The position numbers and the translations under genes were made by a program. From assembly GCA_013054445.1 (NCBI GenBank), contig JAAMPI010001354.1, positions 1 through 15,581 on the forward strand: a stretch of DNA of 15,581 nucleotides, read 5' to 3'. The notes beneath the pieces were generated by a model. The model searched no databases, had not been told where the DNA came from, and saw only the letters and a list, made by a program, of their open reading frames with translations. Shown one piece after another: positions 1 through 8,531 of the stretch (position 1 is its first letter; every line of letters begins with the position of its first letter). This stretch comes from Cudoniella acicularis (taxonomy: Eukaryota > Ascomycota > Leotiomycetes > Helotiales > Helotiaceae).

Positions 1-840
1 TTTTTAGATAAATTTTAAGTTATATAATTATAATACTATTTTAAAATTATTTCTTTTTTTAATATATTAATAACTAAAATAGAATAAGTAATATTTAATT
101 AAGCTTTTCTTATTTTAGGTTTTATATTATTAAAGATTAAAAAACTTAATTTAAAATCTCTTTAAAATTCCTAAATAGAGTTCTTTACTTTCTATATACC
201 TAGAATTAGAATAACTCTATCTAAAATTATCTATATATTATTCTCTTTTATATAAAAACTTTTAAACTTTTAATAATAGTTATAATATAATACGATAGCG
301 TCGGAGGTCCGTGTTCTAGCGCCGAAGCCACGTGATAGTCACGCGACTAGTCATATAGCCCGGGCGGACTTCGGCTATAGCGTAGCTATTCCCCCCTACT
401 TAATCACGACTATTAGAGTCTCTTTAAAATTCAGAATACTTAGGAAAAGGTTCTATATCTAAAGAATATAGCTCTAAATTTTAAAGACACTTAAAGAGGA
501 AAATAATATAGTCTAGAAGTTTCTCTAGTATAAGGAGAGGGGTATAAACGCTATATGTTTTAGCTTTAGGATTTAGTATTAATTAGCGAGTATTAGCCGA
601 AATTAGCCTGATCAAAATAATACCGTATAATTAAAGCCTTAGGCGCCTAGAATCAGCTATAACTAAGGTTAGAAGACTTTTTTCTTAAGGCCGACAGGTA
701 TAAGTTTTTAAATAGTCTAAGAAATCGACGACGATAAATTTCCTAAAATCGTCGGTAAAGATTCTACCTCTAAAAGGTCGAAAACATCGACTTCTAATAT
801 ATAGTATATAATATAGCTTTGTTCTTGTTTTTAGCTTTAG
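1..840. other. AT-rich RIP-type region without a recognisable gene
   Basis: The first ~290 bases are almost pure A/T. The rest is rich in TA and poor in CA and TG, as expected after repeat-induced point mutation. I found no reading frame with protein-like content on either strand. The kinase-like relic downstream may extend back to about 790, but its start cannot be placed. A short GC-rich island at 295-400 is listed separately. Confidence 0.75.
295..400. repeat. GC-rich palindromic island in AT-rich DNA
   Basis: About 100 bases rich in CG-containing words stand out sharply from A/T flanks. The arms gccgaag (321-327) and cttcggc (369-375) are exact reverse complements, and CACGTG and CCCGGG self-complementary hexamers lie between them. 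This could be the remnant of a transposon terminal repeat whose CG sites resisted CA-directed RIP. No second copy was recognised in the window. Confidence 0.35.
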
Positions 841-2134
841 GTTCTAGAGACTAGTTCTTCGTAGAGCGATTATAGTCGATTTGTTATCTCTATTTATAAG
901 GACGACGAAGTCGGTTACCACGCGATATTATACTATAGCGGCGACACTTATATATTCTTTAAGCCGCCGACTTTATAGTAACTATAACATCTGATATTTC
1001 GACTGGTAGTACTACCGCGGTTAAGGGAGATACGCGGTTACCTAGCCTAATCAACCGTCTAGCTAGTGTCTGTCCTGATTTCGAGCTACGAAGCCCGATA
1101 TAGCTCGCACTCGATTATAAAGACCCGTAGAAGGTATAGATTATCTGGTATACTAATCTACTATTAACTAATTAGAATCAGGAGAGCACTCCCGGAAAAT
1201 AAGGTTGCGTAATAACAGCCGACAGAAGAAACCCCGACCCAGACGTCTTCTTTAAACCTTAACAAACTCGTATACGACGTAACCCCCTTAGACCCTCTAG
1301 GGATACGAAGCCAAGCCTATAACACTACCTTAAAGTGCGGGAGTCCGTAGATCGTACCGATATATCGTCGATTATAATCACTAGCCGTTTTCTATCACTT
1401 GGTTAGGTTCGCCTGAATACCCTGATCTTATAACTTTCCCTTTCCTTAAGAACGTCAAAGTTTCGTCGGTATATTAAAGTTATAAGATAGCTATAATCTA
1501 GAAAGACTTAACGATACTTGATTACGGTTCTTATATATCTATTCGAATCACCGAGCACCGTCGATTTCCTATTCTAAAGCTTGCCTACTCAGACGACCTA
1601 TCTATTAAGCTTATTTAATATAAATTCGACATACTTATTAAACTAGTAAAGCTTAGATTACCCGTTATAGAAATCGACTAGCGACCCGTCCTAGACAATA
1701 AGATCGCTTACGGGTACCGAATAAAAAAGCTCTCTAAACTCGAACCGTCCGAGTTATAATCACGAGCTAATAATATCAAGTAAACACTCGATCGGCTTTA
1801 TTCTACTAGGTTTAGCTACGGCGACTTTAGTCCTAGTAATATTATAATAGACGAAGGTGGCTATCTCGTCTTAATCGACTTTAGCTTTATAGGTCGAATA
1901 GGAAGTATAGTTCTATTATTTTTTCCTAGCTAGGTCTATACTAACGGTATATATAGTATTAGCTCTAATATAGAACGATTTAATAGATATATAGTCCTAA
2001 TATAACTCGGTTCTACTATCTAGCTCTCTCTCTTTCCTAAGGCGGATAGTCAGGGTAATAACCTAAGAACTATATAATTATATTGTCTTAAATCCCTTTA
2101 TAATCGGCTGTCCCTTTTTTATTATAATCTTTAA
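841..2134 (+). pseudogene. RIP-inactivated gene with a protein-kinase-like fold
   Basis: Reading frame 1 (codons starting at 841) runs to 1401, and frame 2 from 1451 to a TAA at 2132. Reading the internal stops as Gln gives continuous protein-like sequence. A 49-nt intron at 1402-1450 (GT...TTAAG) joins the frames exactly in phase. Kinase-fold hallmarks are at 1817-1825 (Y-G-D, probably an H-G-D catalytic loop with His CAC changed to TAC), an Asn at 1838, and I-D-F-S at 1874-1885 in place of DFG. The H-G-D...N...D-F pattern is closer to phosphotransferase/RIO-like atypical kinases than to canonical HRD kinases. Many stops, such as 976, 979, 985, 1048 and 1060, are TAA/TAG and fit CAA/CAG>TAA/TAG; TAG at 1931 fits TGG>TAG. 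No frameshift is needed. The 5' end is uncertain. It is dead as it stands. The original role is unknown; it was probably a repeated accessory gene. Confidence 0.7.
1402..1450 (+). other. Probable intron in the kinase-like relic
   Basis: The segment starts GTTAGG and ends CTTAAG, with a TTATAAC-like branch region about 20 bases before the end. Exon 1 ends on a complete codon at 1401. The downstream kinase-like frame begins a complete codon at 1451, so removing these 49 bases joins the two protein-like frames without adjustment. Confidence 0.5.
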
Positions 2135-3231
2135 CGCTACTAACCTTGACTATATAGCTATAGTTCGACTATTTTCTAATATCCTATATATATATATTAG
2201 AATCGACGAACTATAAGGAAACTGTTAATACGGTTCTAAGAAAGGTAAATGTTATATAGGCGTACAAGTATACTAGAATAGAGAATAGAAACCGGGAAGA
2301 AATGCTTTTAAAGCTAGATAGATATTAATATCAAGAAAAGGAGAGGAGCTGATAAACGAGCGTAATAGTAAGGTAGTACGGGAGAAGGTAGAGCGATGAT
2401 CTGATTTAGGGTTTGCTTTGTCGCGAGTGTCGTGACGTTTGCTTATTAGAGACCCTACTAAAGATAACGAGTTAGCTAGACTTTAATATATAACTATATT
2501 TCTATATATAAAGGAAATAAGATAGGCACTTCCTAATATATAGACTAGCTGTTCGATCCTTTTAGTTAGTGTTAAGAGTGTTATTAATATAGCTCTAATA
2601 TGATTACTCGTGTTTTTAAATACTAACTAATTATTATATTTAATACCTTAGGCTAAACGCTATTCTACGAAACGCGATTTAAGCTCGCTCTAAGCTAGCG
2701 AGTATCTTAGTGACGTAGGCTAGTAGAACACAGATTACGGAAGATAAGATTACGCTAGAACTACGAAGAGCGCTAGTAGCGCGGATATAATAATAGGGGC
2801 TAAGATTACTATTCGAACATATAATAGAGAATCGATAGGTCCGAGGCTAGCTCGGGCTAGCTTCGCGACCTGTTATTATATATAGTAACTCAGATTTAAT
2901 GTTTAGTCTTTATCGGTTTTTAATATAATAGGTTATAACTAGCCTTTAACGTTCCTCTATACGGTAAGCGCTAGGTTGATCACGTGGTTCTAAGAACCGT
3001 TTAAATCGTAAACTTAGACAGAAAGGCTATACCTATAACCTTAGTAACGAGAAAGAGTGACCTTATAGAACATATTAGAGATAACGATAGAGAAAAAATT
3101 AAGAACGATTAGAGAGAGTATATATAAAAAATAGATACTATCCTCTACTTGCGGCTCTAAGATCGTCTTCGCCGATGTCCCTAACGATTTCTATAACGAT
3201 GCTTATACTAACGGACGTGCCTCGTCCTAGA
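2135..3231. other. RIP-type DNA without recognised genes
   Basis: AT-rich, CA/TG-poor sequence with small palindromic patches, for example ctcgct...agcgag near 2682-2703 and a gctagc-rich stretch near 2844-2868. Around 2400-2450 there is a less mutated patch with several TG dinucleotides. A short frame on the minus strand just below 3231 could be the last exon of the relic at 3232-3714, but I could not join it with confidence. Confidence 0.6.
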
Positions 3232-3714
3232 CTAAATAATAATATCTATAGAGTTAATAGGACTATTTTTATCTCTATCTACGTTATCGTTATTCGATTC
3301 GATAGTATCTAAGACCCTTAGCACCTCTTTACTAAGTCGTTTGTCTATTGCCTCTATCGCGGAGGCAGATCTAAAAACCGCCGTAATCGGCCACGCTAGT
3401 ACTATAAGCGGGCAGATAAGGGCAGCGCCGACCGCTAGGGCCGTAGTAGCCGTAAATACCCCCGCTCCGATAGCTATCGTTATAACGCCTTTCTAGTCGC
3501 TCTCCGGCCAAGCCATATTCCTAATATACTTAAACATAAGGAGGCCTTTAGGGTAGTTCTATTAAAAATTCTATATTAAATTTAGCCTAATAATAAAAGA
3601 GAAGTACGGCTAAACGGGTACTCGTAGGTTACCTATCACGTCGTCTACTTAGAACACTAGGCGGGTCGGTAGCTTATAAGCCTAGTTAGATAAGTCTAGG
3701 TTTTTAGGGCATAT
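3232..3714 (-). pseudogene. RIP-inactivated coding relic with a hydrophobic domain, family unknown
   Basis: On the minus strand one frame stays protein-like from about 3714 to 3282. Its stops at 3684, 3651, 3612, 3573, 3564, 3561 and 3495 are all TAA or TAG, as expected for Gln codons hit by RIP. After an internal Met at 3516 comes a hydrophobic stretch rich in Ala, Gly, Ile, Leu and Val, probably one or two membrane segments. It runs into VLAWPITAVFRSAS, then a charged helical part with IDKRLSKEVLRVLDTIESN. A GTAGAT at 3282 and a TTTAG ending at 3232 may bound a 51-nt intron. The frame otherwise closes at TAG 3234. I do not recognise the family, and no ATG start is assured. The upstream end overlaps the inverted-repeat arm at 3672-3712. 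Confidence 0.5.
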
Positions 3715-3941
3715 TTAAGCGATTTTTAGGCTTCGCGATCCCGCCTTTAAGCTTCNNAAAATCAAAGNTATNNNNATCACNTAAAAGNTATAAAANAACT
3801 ANGAATAATTATAATATANAATCTANTAATCNTAAGTTATAAANGGTANTAATACTTTCTATTNACTAACTTTTAAAAGTTTACGATTTTTACTAGTAAA
3901 ATGCCCTAGAAACCCAGACTTATCTGACCAGGCTCGTAAGC
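3672..3941. repeat. Inverted repeat with 41-bp arms
   Basis: Bases 3672-3712 are the reverse complement of 3901-3941 at 35 of 41 positions. All six differences are transitions, and the left arm always carries the more AT-rich form on the strand compared. The arms enclose 188 bp that contain the N cluster. Both relic genes, minus-strand 3232-3714 and plus-strand 3901-5180, read outward from these arms and share the segment in the same codon phase. It may be terminal repeats of an element, an inverted duplication, or an assembly fold-back. Confidence 0.6.
3756..3855. other. Cluster of scattered ambiguous bases (N)
   Basis: N calls are spread singly or in runs of up to four through about 100 bases of AT-rich sequence, instead of forming one gap. 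This is what a consensus of several diverged repeat copies or poorly resolved reads would give. Nothing can be annotated inside it, and the linkage of the two flanking relics across it is less secure than elsewhere. Confidence 0.85.
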
Positions 3942-5180
3942 GTCCCCTCTTCCGGCAATCTGTGCTAGAAGCGGGTATATAGGTGAAGTCAAATACGGAG
4001 CCTATGACCTACTCGATATATAACTTCTATCGTTAGCGGTGTGGAAGAGACGTAGGCTTAGAAAACGTCGTGACCTCGTATTTTTTTCGCCGAGTAGCGA
4101 TCAACGCGGCTAATAGTATGTGTCTCCCCTTCCTCCTAATACACTTCTCGCGGCTGAAGACGGTCTTTAGGTTTAGCCTCCGATACTGTGCGCTATTAGA
4201 TCGCGCGCTATAACCCCGCGGGTGGCGTCTTTAATAATTCGTATCTTAACGAGGTTGTTAACTTTAATTCGTAAGAGGCCTATCTCGAGAGTGACGTCTC
4301 CGAGGACGGTCTCACGCGGGCGTTTGCCTACATGAGCCTTCGCTGCTACCCGGGTGCTCCCTCGGGAGTGCCTTCGGAGTTATTGCGTCAGCTATTAATA
4401 GCGGGCCCTAAGATTACGAGCCTCGGGCGAGAATTCAACGAGCTCTATGATTAGATCAAGGCGATATATAGGTTTACTAACCGTATACCAGAGGAGAAGA
4501 TATAAGAGCACAAGCACCTCTAGTAGCGGATAAAGAATGCTAAGAAGAGCCTGACAGATAATCTTAACACGGCTTATAGGCGGGATTATTTCTTTCATGT
4601 TCATAATAAGATGATGAAAATGTCGCTCGACTAAACCGCGATTGAGGAGCTAGGCGACGAGCCTATGGTCTAACACGAGCTCGAGGAACGGAACCGACTA
4701 TAGGAGGTCCTTTGCGATTTCTTAAGGGACTTAACCTCGTAGGAGATCGTCTCGCGCAAGGTCACCGTAGTCACCCTCTTCATCGCGCTCGCCTCCCGAC
4801 GAGTGTGTCAGACCCGCTAGCCGCGACGGCCTTTAGCTGACTACAAAGATCCGATCAAACAAGAGTATCCTTCTCTTACGCACTCTCCCTTGCTACAGCC
4901 TGACCCGTTTCCCCTTGTCTGCGAGAAGACTCAATATATCATATGCCTCGGGGGCACACGGCTGAGAGATAAAGAACAGACACGCAAGTTTTCCTGCGTG
5001 TCACACATGATAACCCATGTTAAGCGTCGGCACTTAGGGAAGCTCCTGCCCGGTGAGAAACCGATCTGTCAGCATCCCTAGTGCTCTCCTGGAGGGAGGG
5101 GCTTGTTCTTCGACGAGATAATATATTTTAAGAGTCACGTGGCCCGGGTCCACACGATTAATCTCCGGGCATTTGTCTGA
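3901..5180 (+). pseudogene. RIP-inactivated FluG/DUF3435-type protein (tyrosine-recombinase-like), 3' part
   Basis: Frame 2 (to 4115) and frame 0 (from 4171) give continuous protein-like sequence when stops are read as Gln. A 55-nt intron at 4116-4170 (GTATGT...TTTAG) joins them in phase. The order of motifs matches fungal FluG/DUF3435 proteins as I know them: a PLFRQSV segment; a Y-x-x-R-x-GRDVG-like helix; SYFFRR; then NS-LASD, where the family's R-x-Q-x-x-x-H appears as R-Y-stop-IARY, with His probably changed to Tyr. A DYFF-HVHN helix, CLGGTR, SHMITHVKRRH and a C-terminal C-x4-C...H-x4-H zinc-finger-like segment (about 5067-5154) follow. Stops lie at 3980, 4034, 4197, 4272, 4452, 4503, 4521, 4524, 4632, 4671, 4701, 4740, 4818 and 5079, all TAA/TAG. 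TGA 5178-5180 is the likely natural end. DUF3435 includes Starship captain recombinases; this copy is dead and its N-terminal half is not visible. Confidence 0.82.
4116..4170 (+). other. Probable intron in the DUF3435 relic
   Basis: A 55-nt segment with GTATGT at the 5' end, a CCTAATA branch-like site and CTTTAG at the 3' end. The upstream exon leaves one base (A) after a complete codon, and the downstream exon supplies GT, giving Ser in the expected N-S-x-A-S-D motif. Phase and motif both support it. Confidence 0.65.
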
Positions 5181-5400
5181 ATACATACTCTTAGGAATTA
5201 TATAGATCTTGATTCAGCTCAGCTTACATTTGTGGCGTTTAACTTGTTTAGGGATTAGAGTTACCTAGCATTTTCAACTTTTATTACATAGCTACATTCT
5301 TGCTGTCTTCTACTATAAGCACCTTTCAAAAACATAGGTCGAACTTAGATTTCTATATCCTTGTTTCCTTTGATCTTCATGTGCTTTCATCTTTGCTTAA
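5181..5400. other. Transition between RIP-type DNA and ordinary sequence
   Basis: No gene was recognised. CA and TG dinucleotides are common again. On the minus strand, just beyond the TAA of the coiled-coil pseudogene, the same frame (5400 down to about 5320) keeps some charged, protein-like content broken by stops. The original C-terminus of that gene may therefore have reached into this stretch. Confidence 0.5.
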
Positions 5401-6561
5401 TTACTGTGGTCCACGTAAAGGGAAGATTACAGTTGCTGCCCGGCCTTTAGATCTGCCGTGTTCGGGTTTGGCAAGTTCCGTATATATCTCGTTGAGAATG
5501 TTTGCGGTCTTGTCACCGGAGGAAAGTTTCTCACAAGAGAAAGGCTGCCAGATGTGAGTGAAAAAGGAGGCGGAGATGATTCTCTGCGCGTGTGCCATGC
5601 GGAGGTTCTGTGAAGTCTCGCTGGCGGAGATAGGGATCGAGTTGAAATAGCTGTCGTTGGCGATAAGTTGTTTGCGGACTTCTTCTGGGTTCTGGGGTAT
5701 TTGGTTAGTATTTCGATTGTTTGGAGTAGGGAAGTCGAACTTCAGTGATTTCAGTGGGCAAGTCTTTGAAATATTGGGAGGAGCCTTCCTCGATTGCTCT
5801 CTCAATCTTGCCGAATTTTGCTTTGCTGTTTCGAGTTAGTATTCCGCTCGTTTGCGCATAAGCGGTGGCGGACACTTACTAGAACTCTGAAGACAAAGTG
5901 GTCAATCCGAACTCATTCCCAATGTCTTTCAATTGCGTCTTGAGGTCCTCCATCTGCATCTTGTATAAAGTTTTTGCAGCCTTGATGTCGTTGTATTTGT
6001 TTTTGGAAGTTTTCAATTTGCTCTGAAGCCCTGCAATTTCCATCTGTTTTCCCTGCATCTTCTCAAATAACTTCTTGTTCTCAAGCTCCAAGCGTTTCAA
6101 TTTCTTCCTCTGCTCGCTTTCTAGAGCCTCACATTTCTTTTCCAATTGCTCTATGCGGGAAGTGTGCTCCTTTTCTTATTCGGCCTTTCGCTTTTCATAT
6201 TCCTCCTCTAGTTGGTGCTTCATCTCCGCCTTTCTCACCTCCACAGCCTTTTCCGCTTTCCTCATCTTCTCCGCATAGTCCTTCCTTGCTTGAGGGCAGA
6301 TTCTTCGAGCTTCTTCATCGCATTCTAGGCAACTGTCATTGCTTGTGTCGTCTCTAAGACTGAATTGGTATAGGACTCAAGATTGGTGTTTGTTTGGTCT
6401 GTGGTAGTGTTATTTTGTCAAGCTTTGGAACCGGATTGCGTGTTTCCAGCCTGGTATCTCTTAGGAAAACGATTCTCTGTAGACTGGCTGTCGTAAGTAC
6501 GTCCATTTTGGGGAGAAGTCCAATCCAATGGAACAGCCCGCTGCTTCTTATTTTTTCCCAT
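5401..6561 (-). pseudogene. Broken gene for a fungal coiled-coil protein
   Basis: The start ATG is at 6561-6559, giving MGKNKKQRA. The frame is broken by TGA at 6420 (codon 48), TAG at 6327 (codon 79), a frameshift near 6281-6296 (net one base missing), TAA at 6178, and a one-base gain at the AAA run 5720-5722. Across these breaks the sequence reads as one protein of about 368 codons: a polar N-terminus, a long Lys/Glu-rich coiled coil (about codons 80-225), a YKAKFGKIERAI segment, then a C-terminal region with NPEEVRKQL, ISASETSQNLR and a conserved-looking FFTHIWQPF. An intact 54-nt intron (5879-5826: GTAAGT, TACTAAC, CAG) links the coiled coil to the C-terminal part in phase. TAG and TAA fit CAG/CAA and TGA fits CGA, all C-to-T. 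I recognise no named family; a cytoskeletal or structural role would be a guess. It cannot make a full protein as assembled. Confidence 0.75.
5826..5879 (-). other. Intron in the coiled-coil pseudogene
   Basis: 54 nt with GTAAGT at the donor, a perfect TACTAAC branch site and CAG at the acceptor. Without splicing the frame meets TAG at 5881-5879, which is formed across the exon/intron junction. Splicing converts this to TAC (Tyr) and continues the protein. The splice signals are intact although the coding sequence is damaged. Confidence 0.8.
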
Positions 6562-7857
6562 CTTAGATGATAACTCCGGATTAGGTCAGTTCAATCCGCA
6601 TATTTCGAGAAACTCTCAGAGCATCAACTAGAAATTATTATTTACCGATGCTGTCGCTCTCCTGCCTTCCTTCTAGATAGCAATATGTTTTCCTGCTTTA
6701 AAAGAATTCGAAAGCCGTCTTTTGATTAAAGAGAGTCTGGTTCCTGTAAAGGCTTTCTTTCCGCCAGCTTGAAAATCAGGAGTTTCTTTCGAAGGGTCGT
6801 AATTGGGCCAGCGATCGGACATGAGTGAATGAATTCAATTCTCTACTCCAATTTAAGGGAACAGCAAGGGGAATTCTTTGAGGTCTGAATCTCTCATTAA
6901 TGAGTGTGGAAATTGAGAATATCAAGTTGACTGAGTTGCGGAGTTTCGTGAGGACTTGAAGATTTCTGGATTTGAGTAGGATACAGCCGCAATTGCCCGC
7001 TCTAAGCAGCCTGCTTCCATGGTCAACCTCCTTTCGCCGCCAAAGTCTCTGCCGGAGTAAGAATAATTCATAGAGGCAGCAAGCCGTCATCGTGTGATAA
7101 TTTTTACACGTGTTCGGCACGCGTAAACGCGCATAACAAAGCATTGTCCGGACTTACAGGTCGAAATAAAGTCCAAGGCACATTATCTTGACGAGAATCT
7201 GCCTCCGGATACCTTGATTCTGAATAAAGAGTTTATGCAGCTTTCTCTATCTAGCTGCATTGTGATTCGAGTCGTCGACTATTGGATTGTTGGAGGTTGG
7301 GCGGGGGTGCAAGATGCCGAGTCCGAATTCTGCGCAGGGCTCGAAGGAGACTTCATCGGTATTCATTTGGGGACGAGGATATCAGAGTAGAATTGAGGTC
7401 TAGTTAATGATATTAAGAGGGAAGAACATACTTAGGGGGAAGTTGGCTTCAATTTGTTGAAAAAAGGGGGTGGATGCTTAAGCGAGGAACCGAAAGGGGC
7501 TTGTAACATCTTCGACAGGCTCCATTCAATTGAGTTTTCTTGAGGGCTAGACTTCTACGAAATGAACGTGTTAATAATACCATACACTAGAAACACAATG
7601 CAATTGTGTTGGGTGGGGACTTCTGACTTCACGAGAGTGAACCCAGCTTAGTGAAAATCCATTACTCAACCGCAATTCAGGAATCAATTCACCCGCCTCT
7701 TAGCAGAAGCTTCACTGAGAAATTTTGTCGTATGTTCGTTGGTCAGGCACCACTTCATCTGGTCAGACGATAATTATTAGAAGATGCAATTCGTGATACC
7801 CTATCTTTTCGAAGTTAAGAAGACTTGAAATTGTTTTTGGCTCCGCCCCAAAACCGG
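6562..7857. other. Intergenic region without a supported gene
   Basis: Both strands were read. A 122-codon frame on the minus strand (7144-6776) has no recognisable motif and erratic composition, so I do not call it. There is a small perfect palindrome at 7592-7610 (aacacaat, 3-base loop, attgtgtt). The region probably contains the upstream sequence of the coiled-coil pseudogene and the 3' side of the gene ending at 7858. Confidence 0.55.
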
Positions 7858-8387
7858 TCATACCTTGACCCTCTTTGCACCCGATGCTGAAGTCCCCAAA
7901 GAGGCGTCTTCAGTATCCAGCTTTGCCATTAGTCCACTGGAATCATCAGAATCAGCCTCGTCCTCCACATTCTCAAATTGTCTCTTTGTCCCCTGTTTGA
8001 TTACTTTTTCAAACGTGACCGTGAAACCCCGACACTTTTGATCTGCTTCGGCAGTTTTCTTGGCCCAATCTTTAATAGCTCGAATACTGTTGAGGTCATC
8101 GTACCTATATTGGCTGATTTTATCCAGGCACTCAAGTATCAAGACACACGTTTCAAGCAAACAGTCTTCATATGTCTTTTCCAGAGTGATGTTCGGGAAG
8201 GAGCGATACATTATTTCGAGAACGTTGTAACGTGCTATAAGTGTCGCGATATTTGAGAGCGTTGTAAGGGTATCGAGATCATCGGTACAAAGGGTATTGG
8301 GAGCAGCTCTGCTAGGCCTATAAATCGTCGTAAGAGCGAGCAGGCTAAGAGAAAAGTTAAAATACTGTATTGGTTATCAGAGATGAT
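7858..8387 (-). CDS. Fragment resembling the helical N-terminus of fungal STAND/NLR-type proteins
   Basis: An open minus-strand frame runs from about 8387 to TGA at 7860-7858. The first Met, at 8211, gives 117 residues, but protein-like sequence continues upstream (TLTTLSNIATLIARYNVLEI) to about 8290. The true first exon is therefore probably further upstream or lost. Possible acceptor sites lie at TTTATAG near 8315 and CTCTTAG near 8347. The core is all-helical with LIARYNVLEIMY, a YEDCLLETCVLILECLDKI helix and IRAIKDWAKKTAEADQKC. This resembles the helical region before NACHT domains in fungal STAND proteins, by recall only. The tail is acidic (EDEADSDDSS) and ends in a basic GAKRVKV, which could be a nuclear localisation signal. 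No NACHT/P-loop follows. AAG|GTATGA at the stop could be a donor site, so the C-terminus is also uncertain. It is either a truncated gene or a short stand-alone protein. Confidence 0.45.
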
Positions 8388-8531
8388 TTTAAACAAGACG
8401 AGGAGATGGCGAGGCCTACTTTAGCGACGTGACAGAAATATCCCCATACAAAGCCCCGTTTTGGAGCCCAAGGTATCTCGCACGACATGAAGAACATCAA
8501 GAATGTGTGTTAACAGACCTGTTGTCTTTGT

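Noticed and set aside
4395..4604. 69-codon minus-strand open frame with hydrophobic content
   Set aside because: It is antisense to the DUF3435 relic; loss of stops on this strand follows from the RIP-altered composition.
6776..7144. 122-codon minus-strand open frame
   Set aside because: No motif, erratic Cys/Arg-rich composition, no intron or neighbour logic; consistent with a chance frame in noncoding DNA.
7592..7610. Perfect 8-bp palindrome with a 3-base loop
   Set aside because: Isolated, not linked to a gene end or a known binding site; too short to interpret.
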